Part shown: in pieces, positions 17,330-26,344 of the stretch
How the letters are laid out: each line of letters opens with the position of its first letter
How positions within the stretch are numbered: position 1 is the stretch's first letter
From: an uncultured Chlorobiota bacterium
GTDB lineage: Bacteria; Bacteroidota; Ignavibacteria; UBA10030; UBA6906
Direction of reading: 5' to 3'
Length of the DNA stretch: 64,000 nucleotides
Assembly (NCBI GenBank): GCA_900696645.1
Contig: CAADGV010000012.1
Span: 96,181 to 160,180 of the forward strand
The notes under the pieces: generated by a model
What the model was told of the DNA's origin: nothing
Databases searched by the model: none
The model's input: only the letters and a program-made list of their open reading frames with translations
Position numbers and translations under genes: made by a program

Positions 17330-20014
17330 ATGTACATGAAACAACTTAGGGAAATCCGTTCGTCGTACCAATTCAAACTTATAGCTGCATTTGCTGTTCC
17401 GTGGCTTGCTGTTGTTGTTTTCGGGCTTACGTTCTATCCTGAGAAGCAGAAAACATTCAGTACAGAGGCGGCACTCAAGCAGGCACTGACAATGAGTGAA
17501 ATGCTCGCGTTCTCTGTCGGCACCGGACTCACGGAAAGCAACTATGAAATGGTTGAACGTGCATTTGAGTGGACAAAAAAGGACAGCAATGTTACGTATG
17601 TAACTATCCAGGATGAAGGAGATAGTTCCATCCTTGCATACAATCCGCGGCAAACATCCGTTGGAAAGAGTTCAAAACTCTTCACCGAAAGGCTTGTTGA
17701 TATTGGCCAGTCAACCATCACTGTGTATACGCCTGTCGCAAATCAGTCTCGTAGATTAGGAACAATCATCCTGGAGTATTCGCTTGATGCCTATCAGCAA
17801 GAGATTGCCGACCAGCGCTTTGTCTCCATGATTGTTAGCAGTATTATCTTCGCGATAGGACTCTATGGCATAGTTCTGCTTGCCCGAGAGGCAGCGAAAG
17901 TCCGGCAATACAACAAGGGTCTGATCAAGGCAACGGCACAGGCAACCGAGCAGGCCAAAATGCTCGAAGTCAAAGCGGTAGAATTGGAACAAGCGCGACA
18001 GGCTGCGGAACGGAATGCCAAACACAAATCGGAATTTCTGGCCAATATGAGCCACGAAATCCGGACGCCGATGAACGGCATTCTCGGCATGACGGAGCTT
18101 GCGCTGGATACAAATCTTTCGGTGGAGCAGAAGACATATCTCGATACCGTGAAGAGTTCGGCGGAGGCGCTTCTGACAATCATCAATGACATTCTCGATT
18201 TCTCGAAGATCGAATCCGGCAAGCTTGAGCTTGAATCCACCGAGTTTGACATCCGGGATACGATCGGGCTTGTGTTGAAGGCGCTTGCTGTTCGAGCACA
18301 TCAGAAAGATCTCGAACTCGTCTGCAATATCGCATCCGATGTACCGATGCGCGTAGTCGGCGACCCAGTTCGTATGAATCAGGTTATCACGAATCTTGTG
18401 GGCAACGCCATTAAATTCACCGAGCGGGGTGAAATCTCACTGAATGTTCATTGCGAGACCCTCGCGGATGATTCTGTCGCTCTCCGTTTTTCCGTTGAGG
18501 ATACCGGCATTGGCATCCCCGCCGACAAGATGAAGCGCATCTTCGAGCCGTTTTCGCAAGCAGATCATTCCGTGACGCGAAGGTTCGGCGGAACAGGACT
18601 GGGTCTCACCATCTCACAACAACTCATAGAGATGATGGGTGGAAAACTCGCGGTAGAAAGCGAGGTCGGCAAGGGAAGCACGTTCCACTTTGCATCACAT
18701 TTCGGATTGCGGCAACACCAGCCCGCGCGGTTTGTCGCCCCCGCCGAACTTTCCCTCGAAGGACTTCCGGTGCTGGTTGTGGACGACAATGCCACCTCCC
18801 GGTACATCCTTGAAGTAATGCTCTCCAACTGGCGCATGAAACCGCGGCTCGTTGATGGAGGTCGGGCGGCGCTTGAAGAGATGGATCGAGCCGGAAAGCA
18901 CGGAACGCCTTTTGCGCTGATGTTGCTTGATATCATTATGCCGGAGATGGATGGTTTTGAGCTTGCACAGGAAATGCAACGTCGCGGACTGATGCAGGAA
19001 ACGCATGTTATCATGCTCTCATCATCAACCCAAAAAGGAAATGCCGACCGTTGCAGGGCATTGGGAGTGCATACGTATCTGAAGAAGCCGATCATTCAAT
19101 CGGAACTGTTCGACGCGATCATTGAAACGCTGCATGCACATCCTGCAGTCGTGGCCAACACGGCACACAAAGTCGTAACAAACGGACCGAAGCTTCAACG
19201 CCCGCTGCACCTTCTCCTTACGGAGGACAATCCCGTCAATCAGATGTTTGCGATTGCCATTCTGGAGAAAAAGGGGCACAAGGTTCGTGTCGCAAACAAC
19301 GGGCAGGAGGCAATTGACATTCTCAAGAAGGAACAATTTGATGCAGTGTTGATGGATATTCAGATGCCGGTGTTGGACGGGTTGGAGGCAACACGCAGGA
19401 TACGTGCAAGCGAACAGGGCACGACCAACCACATTCCAATTATCGCGATGACTGCGCATGCAATGGAACGCGACAGGGAGGAGTGTCTTCAGGTTGGCAT
19501 GGATAATTACATCTCGAAACCTATTCGGACCGAGCATCTGTTTGAGATTCTCGAAGGCATTGCCCCCTCCGCAGAGATGCCGGATGAGCCGCAACCAGCT
19601 CACATCGCAGCAGGCCCGATGCTGACATTTGAAAAACCTGCACAAGGCACAGACTCTGTCGTTGAGGCCAAATCAATTTTTGATCGTGCAGACGCTCTTG
19701 AACAATGTCTCGGTAGCAATGAGATGTTGATGCAGTTGGCTCGCGTCTTCCTGCAGAACGCTGATCAGATGATGGCCGCGATCGATACGGCGATCAACGA
19801 GCAGGATCCGAAAGCCCTTCACCGCACAGCACACACGCTGAAGGGTGCAGTGGGAAATCTTGCAGCCAAAAAGACGTACGAGGCGGCGCTTCAACTCGAA
19901 CAAATGGGTCGCAACAACAATCTGAACGGTGCGGCTGAAGGGTTTGAGCGGCTCCGGCAACACCTCCGGCAGTTGAAACTTCATCTGCAGGAATTCGAGC
20001 AGGTTACCGCATAG
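17330..20014 (+). CDS. Hybrid sensor histidine kinase: TM sensor-HisKA-HATPase-REC-REC-HPt
   Basis: An 894-residue BarA/ArcB-like multi-step kinase. Two membrane segments (about residues 15-38 and 160-185) bracket an extracytoplasmic sensor of roughly 125 residues. A coiled coil leads to HisKA with [11 protein letters not shown] (phospho-His about 242), HATPase boxes DTGIGIP and GGTGLGLTI, receiver 1 ([18 protein letters not shown]), receiver 2 ([18 protein letters not shown]) and a C-terminal HPt domain (AHTLKG, His about 835). It can therefore carry out a full His-Asp-His phosphorelay within one polypeptide. The start is uncertain between ATG 17330 and ATG 17336; neither has a good ribosome-binding site. 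A second hybrid kinase follows after 18 bp. Confidence 0.92.
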   Translation: MYMKQLREIRSSYQFKLIAAFAVPWLAVVVFGLTFYPEKQKTFSTEAALKQALTMSEMLAFSVGTGLTESNYEMVERAFEWTKKDSNVTYVTIQDEGDSSILAYNPRQTSVGKSSKLFTERLVDIGQSTITVYTPVANQSRRLGTIILEYSLDAYQQEIADQRFVSMIVSSIIFAIGLYGIVLLAREAAKVRQYNKGLIKATAQATEQAKMLEVKAVELEQARQAAERNAKHKSEFLANMSHEIRTPMNGILGMTELALDTNLSVEQKTYLDTVKSSAEALLTIINDILDFSKIESGKLELESTEFDIRDTIGLVLKALAVRAHQKDLELVCNIASDVPMRVVGDPVRMNQVITNLVGNAIKFTERGEISLNVHCETLADDSVALRFSVEDTGIGIPADKMKRIFEPFSQADHSVTRRFGGTGLGLTISQQLIEMMGGKLAVESEVGKGSTFHFASHFGLRQHQPARFVAPAELSLEGLPVLVVDDNATSRYILEVMLSNWRMKPRLVDGGRAALEEMDRAGKHGTPFALMLLDIIMPEMDGFELAQEMQRRGLMQETHVIMLSSSTQKGNADRCRALGVHTYLKKPIIQSELFDAIIETLHAHPAVVANTAHKVVTNGPKLQRPLHLLLTEDNPVNQMFAIAILEKKGHKVRVANNGQEAIDILKKEQFDAVLMDIQMPVLDGLEATRRIRASEQGTTNHIPIIAMTAHAMERDREECLQVGMDNYISKPIRTEHLFEILEGIAPSAEMPDEPQPAHIAAGPMLTFEKPAQGTDSVVEAKSIFDRADALEQCLGSNEMLMQLARVFLQNADQMMAAIDTAINEQDPKALHRTAHTLKGAVGNLAAKKTYEAALQLEQMGRNNNLNGAAEGFERLRQHLRQLKLHLQEFEQVTA

Positions 20015-20032
20015 TCGACCAGGAAAAAAAGT

Positions 20033-22177
20033 ATGGCACAAACAGAAAAGACACGAATTCTCATAGCGGAAGATGAGCCAACCCAGGCTCTTAAGCTGCA
20101 GTTTGTGCTGCAGCAAAGCGGTTATGAAGTTGCCGTTGCGGAGAACGGCATGCATGCACTTGAACTGATCAGACAGCAGCCTCCTACTCTTGTCATCAGC
20201 GATATCATGATGCCCGTGATGCACGGCTATGAACTCTGCAGGGCAATCCGTTCCGATGAATCACTGAAGGATATGCATGTCATACTGCTGACTTCTCATT
20301 CTAATCCAACGGACGTGCTCCACGGATTGGAATCAGGTGCGGACTCGTTCATCACGAAGCCATACAATACAAAGGCTCTCCTTTCCCGAGTTGAACAGAT
20401 TCTAACTGAAAAAGCAGATACCTGTATGAGCGGCATTCGGCCAACTGCCGGTATCATGTTCGAGGGGCAACAATACTGCGTCAATTCTACCCGTCGGCAA
20501 ATACTCAACTTTTTTGTCTCGACGTACGAGTCCATGCTGGAGAAGAATGCAGAGTTAGCCAAGGCCCGCGACGAGCTGCAGTCGCTCAGCGAAACCCTCG
20601 AGCGAAAAGTGGAAGAACGAACCCAGTGGCTGAAAGAGGAAATCAAAGAACGGCAGCGCGTCGAAGAACAGATCAGGGAACAGGCTGCCCTGCTCGACAA
20701 AGCGCAGGACGCAATTGCTGTACACGACCTTGACGGAAACATCGTGTATTGGAACGAGAGTGCAAACCGGATGTATGGCTGGCATGTTGATGAAATTATC
20801 GGAAAGAATGCCGAGGAGATACTCTATAAAGAAGTCTCAACCACAACAGCCAACAGCCCGCTCAAGCAAGCCCTCGACAAGGGAGAGTGGAGCGGCGAGC
20901 TCAAGCAAACGACCAAAGACGGCAGAGACATCACCGTTCAGAGCCGTTGGACACTCGTTCGCGACAACTACGGTGAACCCAAGTCGTTGCTGGTTATCAA
21001 CTCGGATATCACCGAAAAGAAACGTCTTGAAGCACAGGTGTTGCGTACGCAACGAATGGAGAGTATCGGCACACTTGCCGGCGGTATTGCACACGACCTG
21101 AATAATGTGCTCTCCCCCATTCTACTCTCCATAAATCTTCTTGAACGGAAGATCACCGACGAACAAAGCAGGCAGATCCTCAAACTTGTGGAATCCAGCG
21201 CACGGCGAGGAGGCGCTCTTGTAAAACAGGTGTTGACATTTGCCCGCGGATTTGAGGGCGAACGAACGCTGATGGCAGTCTCACACATCATCAAAGAGCT
21301 GCAGGCATTTGCCACACAATCATTTCCGAAAACAGTTGAACTCAAAACCGCCTGGAAAAAGAATTTGTGGAATATTCATGGTGACCCGACGCAGATCCAT
21401 CAGGTGTTGCTCAATCTCTGCGTGAATGCCCGCGATGCCATGCCCCATGGCGGTAGCGTCAGTATCTCGGCTGAGAACACAACGCTTGACCGGAACTATG
21501 CCGCCATGAATTCCGAGGCAAAACCGGGGCCCTATGTTCTGCTGAAAGTGAAGGATACAGGAACCGGCATTCCGCCCGAAATACTGGAGAGGATCTTTGA
21601 ACCGTTCTTCACAACAAAGGAAGTCGGTAAAGGAACGGGAATCGGATTGTCGACACTCCACGCAATTGTGAAGGGACACGGCGGGTTTGTGACAATTCAA
21701 ACGGAAGTGGGCAAAGGAACAGAATTTTCTGTTTACCTTCCTGCGGTTGAATCAACAGCAGCCGAAACCGGTGATTCGCAAGAGAAACAAATCCCCGATG
21801 GCCTGGGTGAACTTGTGCTCGTCGCAGAGGACGAGCCCGCAATCCGCGAGATTACGAAAGATTCGTTGGAGCGGCATGGTTACAGAACAGTGATCGCCAC
21901 AGACGGCATTGAGGCGCTTTCACTTTATCTCCAACACAAGGATGAAATCAAGTTGGTGGTTTTGGATATGATCATGCCGTATATGGACGGACCGTCGACG
22001 ATTCGTGCACTTGAGAAGATGAACGCCAACGTCAAGGTACTTGCGGTAAGCGGTTCGACGGAGAAATTCAAGCTTGCGGAAGCTGCCGCGCAGAAGCCCA
22101 TCCGATTTCTGCCGAAACCATACACAACGGATAAGTTGTTGAGCGTGATGGATGAAGTGCTGCACGAAGCCGCTTAG
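20033..22177 (+). CDS. Soluble hybrid kinase: REC-coiled coil-PAS-HisKA-HATPase-REC
   Basis: A 714-residue cytoplasmic protein without membrane segments. An N-terminal receiver domain (LIAEDEP, ISDIMMPVMHG, TKPYNTKALL; about residues 8-125) is followed by a coiled coil, a PAS domain (ALLDKAQDAIAVHDLDGNIV onward, about 222-335), HisKA with GGIAHDLNN (His about 354), HATPase (DTGTGIPPE, GTGIGLSTLH) and a C-terminal receiver (LVAEDEPAIRE, VVLDMIMPYMDG). It begins 18 bp after the preceding hybrid kinase with AGGAAAAAAAG ahead of the ATG, so the pair is one transcript. The upstream kinase's HPt domain is a natural donor for this protein's N-terminal receiver (inference). No DNA-binding output is present. 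Confidence 0.92.
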   Translation: MAQTEKTRILIAEDEPTQALKLQFVLQQSGYEVAVAENGMHALELIRQQPPTLVISDIMMPVMHGYELCRAIRSDESLKDMHVILLTSHSNPTDVLHGLESGADSFITKPYNTKALLSRVEQILTEKADTCMSGIRPTAGIMFEGQQYCVNSTRRQILNFFVSTYESMLEKNAELAKARDELQSLSETLERKVEERTQWLKEEIKERQRVEEQIREQAALLDKAQDAIAVHDLDGNIVYWNESANRMYGWHVDEIIGKNAEEILYKEVSTTTANSPLKQALDKGEWSGELKQTTKDGRDITVQSRWTLVRDNYGEPKSLLVINSDITEKKRLEAQVLRTQRMESIGTLAGGIAHDLNNVLSPILLSINLLERKITDEQSRQILKLVESSARRGGALVKQVLTFARGFEGERTLMAVSHIIKELQAFATQSFPKTVELKTAWKKNLWNIHGDPTQIHQVLLNLCVNARDAMPHGGSVSISAENTTLDRNYAAMNSEAKPGPYVLLKVKDTGTGIPPEILERIFEPFFTTKEVGKGTGIGLSTLHAIVKGHGGFVTIQTEVGKGTEFSVYLPAVESTAAETGDSQEKQIPDGLGELVLVAEDEPAIREITKDSLERHGYRTVIATDGIEALSLYLQHKDEIKLVVLDMIMPYMDGPSTIRALEKMNANVKVLAVSGSTEKFKLAEAAAQKPIRFLPKPYTTDKLLSVMDEVLHEAA

Positions 22178-22225
22178 GTAGGTTTCTTCTTCCTCAATCG
22201 TCTTGTACGTGAGAGGAATGAGAAC

Positions 22226-22264
22226 GGTGACCGTTAGTGGGGGACTGACGGTCACCATTTGTTT
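22226..22264 (+). terminator. Rho-independent terminator after the hybrid kinase operon
   Basis: Perfect 9-bp stem GGTGACCGT / ACGGTCACC (22226-22234, 22248-22256) followed by ATTTGTTTTT. Confidence 0.75.
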
Positions 22265-22279
22265 TTCAAAGCAACAAGA

Positions 22280-22310
22280 AGCCCCGAACCGGCTCGTTGC
22301 CGACGGGGCT
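22280..22310 (-). terminator. Terminator for the DUF1761 gene
   Basis: AGCCCCG / CGGGGCT stem with an inner CGGC/GCCG arm just downstream of the minus-strand DUF1761 stop; the trailing CTTCTTGTTG is only moderately T-rich. Confidence 0.55.
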
Positions 22311-22315
22311 CATTG

Positions 22316-22732
22316 CTATCTCCACACAGCCAGCAAACCTCCCATCAATATCATGCAGAGAAAGTTGTATCCCATGCTGATGAGATACAACCCTGTTTTG
22401 CGGAATTCGAACGTAACAGATTGATAGGCAGTCGTAACAACCATGCCAATACACAGCATCCCCCCAATTTTCATTCCCTGAAAGAAGGTCTTCGATGCAG
22501 TGTAGTGAACAAAATAGTCCATCACGTAAGCCAGAACGATGCACATGACAAATGTAACACCGTACATCATGGCCGGATTCGTTGTGGACTTGCGGATTTC
22601 CTCCTCCGTTTTCCCCACCAGCGCCATCCATTGCCGGGCGAACAACAGATTCGAATACCAGAGTCCGCCCAGAATCATCGGGATGATTGCAGCCACGATG
22701 ATAGCAAGCCAGTTGATACCTGAATGAGGCAT
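22316..22732 (-). CDS. DUF1761 family integral membrane protein
   Basis: A 138-residue protein with four predicted membrane helices (about 8-28, 55-73, 83-102, 115-135). The opening INWLAIIVAAIIPMILGGLWYS is characteristic of DUF1761 (small four-helix proteins of unknown role). AAGGAA lies upstream of the ATG. It stands alone between two terminators; function is unknown. Confidence 0.75.
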   Translation of the reverse strand: MPHSGINWLAIIVAAIIPMILGGLWYSNLLFARQWMALVGKTEEEIRKSTTNPAMMYGVTFVMCIVLAYVMDYFVHYTASKTFFQGMKIGGMLCIGMVVTTAYQSVTFEFRKTGLYLISMGYNFLCMILMGGLLAVWR

Positions 22733-22803
22733 AGCAGTATTCCTTTATGTTGTGAGAGATCTGAAACTTCCCATCCACATCCTCTTCACTATTAACGAGA
22801 AGA

Positions 22804-23271
22804 TTATCGGCGTCGCGGGCGGGCTTGCTTCGCTTTTGACTTTGTCGTTTTCTTCTTCTTCGGTGCAGCCTTCTTCTTTGCGGCTTTCTTCCTCGCCGCC
22901 TTCTTCGGTTTCGGCGGCTCGCTTTTCACGATCCCGATCGTGTTGCCGTCCGGATCGCGGAACATCGCCATCGTCACCATACCCGGAATCTCCATCGGCG
23001 GCATAACAATGGTTCCACCGAGGCCAACCGCTTTGTTTAGGGTCTCCTGCAGGTCGGGAACTTCCGCGTAGAATGTAACAGGTGGGGCCGGCTGGCTCGG
23101 ATCGTTTTGTCCGATGCCGCCTTGTGCGCCTTTCATGCTGCCTGTGCTGACAAGTCCGTAGTGCATCGGATTGTTCGCGTTGACACTCCAGCCGAACAAC
23201 TTCGAGTAGAACTCCTGCAACTGTTCGGCATTATTGGAATTGATTTCCCAGTGAACGACGGGTGCACCCAT
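22804..23271 (-). CDS. VOC (glyoxalase/bleomycin-resistance) family protein with lysine-rich histone-like tail
   Basis: A 155-residue protein. Residues 1-115 form a vicinal-oxygen-chelate domain (VHWEINSNNAEQLQEFYSKL at the start, MFRDPDGNTIGIV at the end), similar to CFP32-like proteins that have no known substrate. Residues 116-155 are almost entirely Lys, Ala, Pro and Arg in KKAA-type repeats and end in RPRRR, like the DNA-binding tails of AlgP or histone H1-like proteins. That tail would bind nucleic acid or other polyanions. AAAGGAG precedes the ATG at a proper distance. A VOC core joined to such a tail is unusual. Confidence 0.8.
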   Translation of the reverse strand: MGAPVVHWEINSNNAEQLQEFYSKLFGWSVNANNPMHYGLVSTGSMKGAQGGIGQNDPSQPAPPVTFYAEVPDLQETLNKAVGLGGTIVMPPMEIPGMVTMAMFRDPDGNTIGIVKSEPPKPKKAARKKAAKKKAAPKKKKTTKSKAKQARPRRR

Positions 23272-23560
23272 AGCGGTACTCCTTTATTATGTGAGGGGAT
23301 GTTGGATTATGTGATGATGAAGAGTGTGAAGTCGAATACGTTTTGTTTGCGTGCGGGTTGCAGATCAGAAATGGCGTCGGTTCGCCGCCGGAATGCTCGT
23401 GAGATTATACTAAGAAGGGTTTAGCGATGCAAGAGTTATTGGGTCATGCTGACAATACCGTTATTCCCAAAAGCCCCAATTGCTGGGCTTTTGGGGGCGT
23501 TCTGGGTTTGGACTGACATCCCGAAGTCCTGCCGCATCCCAACGACAGACATCGTTTCAG
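23272..23560. other. Intergenic region with a hairpin and no convincing gene
   Basis: It holds the upstream region of the VOC gene and, at 23466-23495, a perfect 11-bp inverted repeat (CCCAAAAGCCC / GGGCTTTTGGG). The repeat is a likely terminator for the minus-strand five-gene operon that ends at 23561. A 29-codon ORF at 23427 contains QELLGHAD, discussed as a finding. Confidence 0.5.
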
Positions 23561-24196
23561 TTATTTCACAAGATTCAGCCCCTGCAGCGCCAGCGTATCT
23601 CCGGGACTGAGCATCAGCGCGTTGGTGAGAAGCATGCGCGCTTTCTGCCTGTCGCCTAAATAGTAATATGTCCATCCCAGTGAAAGGTTCGGCTCGTACT
23701 CAGCCGGATAATTACTCTGCGCCTTTTCAAGATGGCGCTTTGCCTCATCGTATTCGCCGTCGTTCAGAAGGATTTGTCCGAGGCGAAGATTGGCTGTAAA
23801 GTGCATCGGGTCGAGTTTCAGGATCGCCCGATACGTTGCCTGTACATTCTCCCAATCATTCAACGCCGAGAGCGGCAACGTGCGGCCGAGCAACGCTTCG
23901 ATGCTCTTGTTGTTGGCAATGGTGTTTGCCTGTGTATAGTACTTTTTCGACTCCTCGTAGTTCTTCGAAGAATAGGACAACCAGCCGAGACGAATGTTGA
24001 TGAGATAGTCGTTCTTGTTCTCCTTATATACATCCAGCAAAGATTGAACGGCCTTTGGGTAGTTCCCTGCCATCTCGAATTTCAGCGATTGATGGAAGGC
24101 CTCAACCTTCCCGTTGTTTTGTGACAAGACTGTCCCAGCCAAAACCGCAATGATGATGGCGGCCAGCAACACGCTGAGTAGAGTGAAGTGTTTCAT
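23561..24196 (-). CDS. Exported tetratricopeptide-repeat protein
   Basis: A 211-residue protein with an N-terminal signal peptide or anchor (residues about 6-25) and at least four TPR motifs (for example NYPKAVQSLLDVYKENKNDY, NYEESKKYYTQANTIAN, DPMHFTANLRLGQILLNDGE, PNLSLGWTYYYLGDRQKA). Its ATG overlaps the stop of the urea-transporter/M23 gene (ATGA), so it is the last gene of the PqqD/ATP-grasp/decarboxylase operon. TPRs mediate protein-protein contact; here a periplasmic scaffold for the M23 domain is conceivable but unproven. Confidence 0.82.
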   Translation of the reverse strand: MKHFTLLSVLLAAIIIAVLAGTVLSQNNGKVEAFHQSLKFEMAGNYPKAVQSLLDVYKENKNDYLINIRLGWLSYSSKNYEESKKYYTQANTIANNKSIEALLGRTLPLSALNDWENVQATYRAILKLDPMHFTANLRLGQILLNDGEYDEAKRHLEKAQSNYPAEYEPNLSLGWTYYYLGDRQKARMLLTNALMLSPGDTLALQGLNLVK

Positions 24197-26340
24197 TCTG
24201 ATGTCTCCTCGTTTGTTATTCCCGTTGCAACAAATGCGCGATCCCCCGGTGCAGAGATCCTGATTTCCTTTATCATTCCTTCTGCATCGATTGTGAGAGT
24301 TCCGTCAAGCGTTTTCCGGTAGAACGCAAAAAGTCCCGTCCCTCTCAATTGAATACTGTTCGAGATTGTGTATTCACGACTTTCTTCCGATCGTTCCGCA
24401 AACCTGTATGATGCGCTGGCGTGCAGCTGCGGACTGAACACAAGCAAGAACTCGGAAAGATAACGTACAGCGCCGCCGACTGCCTTCGACACAGGATAGC
24501 GATCCGTCCAGACAAGGTTCGGCTCGTAGCACAGAGGTACCTGCACGGCCATCAGATAGAAATGATAGAGGGCCGAGCGTTTGTTTCCCGCAAAACCGGT
24601 CAGATAGAAAATCTTGCCAACCATCGCGACGGATGCTGTCGCTCCGGCGGAGGATTCTATATACAGGCTGTTGAAGATATCCACCTTCACTTCCCACTCT
24701 TCGTTGAACGATTCACCATCAAATGAACAAGCAAACGAAAGCCTATCCCCCAACGTAAACTCGAACGCTCTCCTGATTATTTTGTGCGATTCGAGATTCC
24801 TCACAAGCATATTCTCTTCCGGATGATCGAATGTGTGCAGAACACATCCGCTTTCTGTTTTCTCTAAATAGTGGCCGATCGGATGTTCGAACGTTTTGTC
24901 TCCCAACTTGTCCGTCATCTGAAACTGGAAATGGAGATGTGGTGCCGGCGAACGTCCGCTGTTGCCGCACATCCCGACTGTGTCCCCCTTCTTCACCCGC
25001 TGCCCAACCACCAGCTTCGTTGCGTGCGGTTCAAGATGAGATACTGCCGAGAAGAGGTTGCTCCCGTGATCGATGATGACCGTGTTTCCCCAATTCGACT
25101 TCAGATTTACTGCGCCAACGTCGTTATTGGGAACACCATCAACAATCCGAACGACGGTACCTTCAAGAGGCGCTACCACGGGAAGTCTATTGCAGTAGTA
25201 ATCGCTCAATGCCGCTCCGTCATTGGCATATTCCTTTCCTTCCTCATCCGTCACAACAAAATCCCACGCATGACGCCACTTGTCCTTGTGTGTGATGGAA
25301 CCGTTATGCCCCTGCGACACACGCCACTCGCCGAAGAACGGCAACTCAGGAACAACGGCTTTGAACCGTTCAAAGCGCGACACGCGATTGTGATGGTAGT
25401 AGAAATTCTCCTCCGGTGTACCGGGCTGGAAATAGAGGAGAACAAGATCGCTCTGTTCGCGCCGGAATTTCAGGCTGTATATTACCGACAGCACAACAAA
25501 GTTGAACGGGAGTACCAGCACGGGTAATTGATAGCCGGACAGCACTTTGACGAAGAAACCCGTCAGTATCACAATAACGAGGGATGCAATGATAGAAAGA
25601 ATGAACGATTTTGTCGACGGAATGATCAAATTTCCGCCGAGAGCAAACGCTGTGAGTATCGAATTGAATCCCGCAAAAATCAGAAACCACTCGCCCGCTT
25701 CCGGCATGATCAAGTCCACGAAGATCACGCTTGAGGCAAACCCGACAATGCTCAGCGTAAACATCACTCGCGACAGAAAGAGAAGGGCAACAGCAAAAAC
25801 AATTCCCGATAACATGTCGGATTGAAACACAATTAACCCAAGACTTCTGAAATATGTCTTGATTGTATCGGGTAGTGTGCCAAGAAATTCCGGTTCAGTA
25901 AACTCGAATGGCTTGCTTTCAATTCCGTTCAGATTGGTGAGAAAGATAATGAACACGTACAGCGTCAGCACAAACGGGAGACTCAACCCCGGCAGGTTGA
26001 ACACGGCGGCAAGATGATGCTCAAGCACAGCCGAGACGAGAAATGTAATAATGATGAAGATGCCGATCAGGACGAGAAAGAACGGTGTCAGCTTGAAGTA
26101 GAATGCCGCGGCGGCACCGAAAAGAATGCCGTTGAATCCGTAAAAGCCGCTTCGGATCTTCGCCTCGTCAAATTTCAACACCGCCGCAGTCAGATTCGAA
26201 AGCACGACTCCCAACAGTGCAACAAGACCCAGCTCCGGCACAACAAACGTCGCCGCCAGCACTACCCCGCCGAACCATTTGCGGTTAGAGAAGAAAATCT
26301 GCGCGTAGCTATAGAGAATGGAGTCGAGAAGTAGATTCAT
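24193..26340 (-). CDS. Urea transporter fused to an M23-type peptidase domain
   Basis: A 715-residue fusion. Residues 1-295 are a hydrophobic urea-transporter-like domain of about ten helices (GFYGFNGILFGAA and FAGFNSILTAFALGG are internally repeated, as in UT proteins). A soluble region follows with an M23/LytM-like metallopeptidase: THKDKWRHAWDF (His351, Asp360), VVAPLEGTVVRIVDG, GNTVIIDHG and APHLHFQ (His468, His470). The last ~235 residues are beta-rich and unassigned. M23 domains usually cut peptidoglycan cross-links or activate amidases, so the soluble part should lie in the periplasm. ATG 26340 is 4 bp after the decarboxylase stop; upstream codons overlap that gene. Confidence 0.85.
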   Translation of the reverse strand: MNLLLDSILYSYAQIFFSNRKWFGGVVLAATFVVPELGLVALLGVVLSNLTAAVLKFDEAKIRSGFYGFNGILFGAAAAFYFKLTPFFLVLIGIFIIITFLVSAVLEHHLAAVFNLPGLSLPFVLTLYVFIIFLTNLNGIESKPFEFTEPEFLGTLPDTIKTYFRSLGLIVFQSDMLSGIVFAVALLFLSRVMFTLSIVGFASSVIFVDLIMPEAGEWFLIFAGFNSILTAFALGGNLIIPSTKSFILSIIASLVIVILTGFFVKVLSGYQLPVLVLPFNFVVLSVIYSLKFRREQSDLVLLYFQPGTPEENFYYHHNRVSRFERFKAVVPELPFFGEWRVSQGHNGSITHKDKWRHAWDFVVTDEEGKEYANDGAALSDYYCNRLPVVAPLEGTVVRIVDGVPNNDVGAVNLKSNWGNTVIIDHGSNLFSAVSHLEPHATKLVVGQRVKKGDTVGMCGNSGRSPAPHLHFQFQMTDKLGDKTFEHPIGHYLEKTESGCVLHTFDHPEENMLVRNLESHKIIRRAFEFTLGDRLSFACSFDGESFNEEWEVKVDIFNSLYIESSAGATASVAMVGKIFYLTGFAGNKRSALYHFYLMAVQVPLCYEPNLVWTDRYPVSKAVGGAVRYLSEFLLVFSPQLHASASYRFAERSEESREYTISNSIQLRGTGLFAFYRKTLDGTLTIDAEGMIKEIRISAPGDRAFVATGITNEETSE

Positions 26341-26344
26341 GATG

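Noticed and set aside
24197-26340. A possible break between the urea-transporter and M23 domains
   Set aside because: The frame is open through the junction, both parts are complete and the linker is protein-like, so I treat it as a true fusion.
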